Below the pieces are notes generated by a model. The model did no database searches, was not told the origin of the DNA, and saw nothing but the letters and a program-made list of their open reading frames with translations. Below are positions 59,836 through 64,000 of a DNA stretch of 64,000 nt, one piece after another (position 1 is the stretch's first letter; each line of letters opens with the position of its first letter). Origin of the DNA: Nymphaea colorata (Eukaryota > Streptophyta > Magnoliopsida > Nymphaeales > Nymphaeaceae). A program made the translations under genes and the position numbers. The stretch is taken from assembly GCF_008831285.2 (NCBI RefSeq), contig NC_045139.1, forward strand, positions 34,011,706-34,075,705, read 5' to 3'.

Positions 59836-60522
59836 TGTTCATCTGATAATCTCTCATCGACAAGTCAATTGTTGACCGAGGCCTGATTCAGTTCTATCGG
59901 CCTAATCAGGACCCCTCATTCGAGTTCTAACAGGACCAATTTTTGGTTGAGTTCTAGAAGTAAAAAGCACGGGAATCTGGACGGAACATGAAGACAGACA
60001 TTGCTTGGATTGAATTAAAATACTTAATCTCTAATTTATCAGCTGCTACGGGGCTGAATTTATGGCGCAAATCGATGGCAATTTGAAGGCCACATCATTG
60101 GTAGCTACATTGTTCTGGGAGAGCAGGATGTTTGCAACCCACTGCCTGGAGAAGAAGTCCGAAGGCATGGTCTTAGTCTGCTTCGGCTTCAGTGATGGCC
60201 ACGATATATCAACCTCCATTACTGAATACACACATGTATATAATGCCCACAGAAATCAAACAAAAGAGCCACTTTAAACAGGTTTTTAGTCCGACCAACT
60301 GCACTATGCCCCTTTAGGCTTGTGGCTGCATTGTTGTGGTCAGGGGCTGCTAAAAGATATGATGCATATCAGCCAATGTTTGCGATACCCACAAAAGAGA
60401 TAGAGAGAGAGAGAGAGAGAGTTGAAGTTTCTGGATTTAAACTGTTTGATGATTAACAATTGCAACTCAAACGACCAAATTAGCCAGTCTGAACATCGGC
60501 AGCAACAAAATACAAAGCCAAC

Positions 60523-62315
60523 TTAAGATTTTGGAAGTTGGCCATAGTCACCCTTTAGGTCTTCTTCCTCCTCGTAGTCTGTTCTGGAGTTGAGGGTCAG
60601 CATCTGGCAGACCAGCCAAAAGAGGGCAGAATCAAGTGCAAGGAAGCCGCCACTTCCAAGGAGACCTGTCTTAGCAGTGGGGCATTGGTAGTTCACATCA
60701 TGGTGTACATTATGCAGAATGTGAAGGCCTTCGCTGATTGTTGCCCACAGCAGGAGGACCCCAGCAAGTACAGATACAAGCCTGGCATGATATCAAAGAT
60801 TCTCAGCTGTATCACCAATCACAACATTGTTGAACTTATGGGTCTTAAGTTCAAATAGTCAATTCCCATTACAGATGAAATGAAGATGTTGAATACCATT
60901 TGACTGCTGAAGATCAAAGAAAAGCAATGATGTAATAATTTTAAGTTCTGAAACTTCAGTATTGTTGTGGGTTGTTGATATGCTATCCCCTTCATTTCTT
61001 CTTTGTGTGTTGAAATGTGACTAAAAATCTCTTTCGTATCATTAGTATTTGCCATGATAATTATTTAAATGAATTTTTTTATTGATGTAATTACAAGTTA
61101 AACTCATCGGAAGAACTATAATTGAGTAAATGATAGGCTTAAATCTAATTTGTCTTATTACCTACTTGCAATTATAATCATTTAAATGAAAGATTGTACA
61201 TGTAATTATAAGTGAAACTTGCTGGATGAACTAGAATTGTGCAAATGTTTATGATCAAGACCAAATGCAATCTGTCTATGTGTGTTCGCGTAAGTGGTTG
61301 AGTGAATAAATGGTTTTTCTACTTACACTGCGATCACAACAAAGACAAGGAGACTGGTGCATCTGAAGAGGCCTGCAGCTGGAATAGACTTTCCGTTGTA
61401 TGGGGAGAAGACGGCAATGAAGCCAAAAATGGTTGTCAAGGTGAGGAAGATGAATGACAGGCTCCCCAAGACAACCGTATGATCTTGTGGGAAATCGCAA
61501 ACCACTATATCCTTCAGTGTAGTTACTTCTCCTGCTCTTGGCTGCACAAGTTTTTAAGCAATTGTAAATAGCGAGAGAAAGATGCATTTTACCAAATATA
61601 GCTCACAAAGAGGACCATTTCCATAAATTTGGTAGGACAAATAGGCCAAAGCCTGGTTTAATTAATCCGATTTGGTTTACGAGGTCCAATTTTCTGTGGT
61701 TAATACAACAGATTAGGGGTAGAGTTAGAAAATTCTGGATAAGGGGTTCCGGGTATAATTTTAAATTTTTAAGGAGCATCAATATGTAAATGAGAAAAAT
61801 TGCTAAAAAATAACAGTATGAAACTAAGAAGTTTTGTTAGTGTTCGTGCGGGCAATTGCCTACACGTAGCCCACATGTGCCTCTGCCTCCTGCTGCAGAT
61901 GGGTATATCAACTTTGGATCTATAATTTCACCAATTTTCAGTTGAATATGGATCTAAGATCAGACCACTGGTTGTATAGCCATAGCCTCATCGTGGACCT
62001 GCTTCAACCTCTTTCCAACATTAGGATGTTCAAGAAACACTTGAGATGTCCATATATTTGAAATCAAAGGGGCACCAAGTGTCATATTATGTTATATTTT
62101 CAAATACAATGAAAGATGATAAATGCTTGAAAATATCTGTAAGCAATTAAATTATTCCGTAAAGTGAAAATTTTGATTGGAAGGAGAAGGAGGAGAAGAA
62201 GAAGAAGAGGTGGAATTAGAACCTTCAGGTTTTCTGCAATTGCTCCCAACACGAACGAAATGCAGCCAAATAGTGCAAGAAAGAGAGCAATCTTTGCAGT
62301 TTGACTGAAACCCAT
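60523..62315 (-). CDS. DUF1218 (PF06749, MWL/VCC-type) four-helix membrane protein
   Basis: Exons on the minus strand: 62315-62223, 61541-61327 and 60781-60523, giving 188 residues with consistent phase. TM1 (about 8-27) is a signal-anchor with ALFGCISFVLGAIAEN, where the small-residue/AEN end is typical of the family. A Cys-containing loop follows (VVCDFPQD), then TM2 (VVLGSLSFIFLTLTTIFGFIAV), TM3 (LLVFVVIAVLVSVLAGVLLLW) and a Cys loop (YQCPTAKTG). TM4 is ALDSALFWLVCQML, followed by an acidic tail (DYEEEEDLKGDYG). Members include Arabidopsis MWL1/2 and VCC, linked to cell-wall lignin and vein patterning. Which paralogue this is cannot be told. The start is the first ATG after a stop-free leader; a 5' UTR intron ending near 62349 is possible. 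Confidence 0.9.
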
Positions 62316-62566
62316 TGTGCCTGGTTGGTTTAACGTGACCAACTCACCCTTGAAGAAAAGGAAAAGGCAAAAAATGTTATTAGCATATCTTTTTTTAGTA
62401 TAAAAAAAGAAAAGAGATAGAAACTTAGCTAAAAGTAAGAATATCATTGATCATGTTGATGGATATCAATCAACAGCTAGGAATTCTGTTGTCCTTTAAC
62501 TTCGCTCTGATACCAATCAGCGATTAGGAGGATCTCTCAAACAATTCGGTAACAACTTGTACCTAA

Positions 62567-62986
62567 GGGGCCGTTTGATGGCCTGGAATTTTGATTTTGG
62601 AATCAAAATTCCATAACCAAAATTCCACCTCAAACTGCAATGGAAATGAAAATGCCAATTCTTGTTTCCCTTTGTATTTGATGTTGAGGAATTTCGATTC
62701 CAGAATTGAAAATGGCTTGTTTGATGAAAGGAGATTTAAAATTTACAGAATTCATGAATCGAAACGTTCATGACTTGTGTCCCAAAGAGAGATAAAAAAA
62801 AATTCTAGAATACTGGAACTGTAATTCCAACCCCTAGACTTAGGATCATAATTCTGGAATTTTGATTTCGGAATGAATGCATGGTTACAAAATCAAAATT
62901 CTTTGTTTGATAATGCAATTCCTACACTCATCAATAATTATAATTTTAATTCTAGAATTCCATAATTCTAGCTGCATCAAAGCCCG
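62567..62986. mobile_element. Tourist/PIF-Harbinger-like MITE
   Basis: The ends GGGGCCGTTTGATGG and GCATCAAAGCCCG are imperfect inverted repeats. Both are flanked by TAA (62564-62566 and 62987-62989), the 3-bp duplication of PIF/Harbinger elements. Inside are many GGAATTTTGATTC/GAATCAAAATTCC palindromes. It lies about 250 bp upstream of the DUF1218 start. Confidence 0.55.
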
Positions 62987-63325
62987 TAAAACTTACTCAA
63001 GGATGCTATTTATCCGTGTCCTTAAAAATAATGAGAGAACAATGGGTTTAGGGAAAAGAAAACAACAAGCAATAATAGGGAATAGCAAAGGATAATAAAC
63101 CACATTAGAGTTTAAATTATTCAATCCTGTCTTCATCTTCCCAAAGAACTAGGAAAAATTTCTGAAGCTATTCAACTTTTATTGTATTTACACTATAATG
63201 ATAATAAGTTCATAAAATAATTCACAACCAGTTACTTCATGAAAAGAAAAACAATAAAATATTTAACAAATATATTTTGCAAGTACAGATCTTGTTATTT
63301 GTTTAATTGCAGAGGCAAAAGGCAT

Positions 63326-63326
63326 A

Positions 63327-63365
<39 letters not shown>
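63326..63365. repeat. (GT)n(AT)n microsatellite
   Basis: A GT run followed by about 27 bp of AT near the right edge of the window. Confidence 0.95.
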
Positions 63366-64000
63366 GGTCTACTTATTCTTCTTTTTTATCCATGAAGCTC
63401 CCTTTTGTGATTATTTTATAAACTGAGGTTGCTATTGGTATTTTTTCCAACCTTAGGCTGTTTGTTATAGATAGACCAGAAGTTGGCAGTTAAATAGAAA
63501 TTTATCAGGTTACGAATAAAGAAATAAACTGGATCTTGGATCTGGATCAAGGTTTGCATGTGGCCCAACAGCTCCTTTGTTTAGCTTGGATCCAGATCAC
63601 AGCGAACTACTTGCCTGAGGAGGTCCCAGATTCGGGTATATAGGTTGTTCCTTGACACCTTCTCATTTTCATGGACTCGACCTCGGTGAAGATCAAAGTG
63701 CATTTGGATTTCATCCGCATCATTCTTTCATCGTTAGCTGTAATCTAATTTAGTCTCAAGATGCGGAGCCTTTCTTTAATAAAAATGAACCTTCACCAGG
63801 TGTGGATCTAGAAATTTTGTTGGAGGACCGAACTATATTTTCATAGAAACGGAAATATAATTTTTCAAAAATGGAAGTTCTTTCCTTTCTTTGTGGTGAG
63901 CAGATTTGATTTTTGTTTAAATATTGCACATAAGTAAGCTTAATGCATGTTGTTGATAATAATTCTATGTATAGAGGTAAAGAACGGTTTATGATATGGA

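Larger units (their letters stand above)
57655..60522. other. Intergenic region between the convergent RING and DUF1218 genes
   Basis: Contains the RING 3' UTR, the 18S rDNA fragment (58571-58765), a repeat-like stretch at 59550-59835 and a (GA)n run (60391-60421) near the DUF1218 3' end. An open stretch at 60046-60277 on both strands has no recognised family. Confidence 0.6.
62316..64000. other. Region upstream of the DUF1218 gene, to the window end
   Basis: Should contain the DUF1218 promoter. Also holds a Tourist-like MITE (62567-62986) and a GT/AT microsatellite (63326-63365). No other coding sequence was recognised. Confidence 0.6.

Noticed and set aside
60046-60277. Overlapping open frames on both strands downstream of DUF1218
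   Set aside because: Neither translation has a recognised family signature and no splice sites link them to a neighbour.

Overview
This is a nuclear window from a flowering plant. The genes are spliced with GT-AG introns and many long AT-rich introns. Two proteins carry chloroplast transit peptides, and the Copia, Gypsy and hAT-type transposon remnants are typical of plants. The species cannot be fixed from sequence alone; transposon-filled introns of up to 7 kb suggest a medium or large genome. Seven protein-coding genes are supported. All exon models below were built by hand from splice sites and reading phase, without alignments.

Layout: (1) 1-22323, + strand: the 3' part (nine exons, 1664 residues) of a URB2/Npa2-like nucleolar ribosome-biogenesis gene. 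Introns 3 and 4 are full of transposons. (2) 24745-34815, +: plastid triosephosphate isomerase, nine exons including a 27-nt exon that carries the catalytic Lys. (3) 36677-39894, +: FAM136A-like (DUF842) small mitochondrial protein with twin CX3C motifs. (4) 43159-45560, +: rhodanese-like STR4A, chloroplast, without the active-site Cys. (5) 48292-49476, -: intronless Shewanella-like phosphatase SLP2. (6) 53.7-57.65 kb, +: RING-HC membrane protein with a non-coding first exon and two tiny uORFs. (7) 60523-62315, -: DUF1218 four-helix membrane protein.

The genes look like unrelated housekeeping neighbours; nothing suggests a cluster or an operon-like system. Most of the remaining DNA is transposon debris: a dead Copia element with a Gypsy chromodomain/LTR fragment inside it, several hAT-type non-autonomous elements (four with visible 8-bp target-site duplications), Tourist-like and fold-back MITEs, and microsatellites.

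The most unusual structure is a pair of nearly identical ~890-bp elements in opposite orientation, one in each intron flanking URB2 exon 4. In the pre-mRNA they could pair into a long hairpin that loops out this exon. Two captured gene fragments also stand out: a decayed piece of 18S rDNA at 58.57 kb and a single exon-like piece of a MiaB/CDK5RAP1-type methylthiotransferase at 23.93 kb. I found no convincing evidence of a wholly new multi-gene system.
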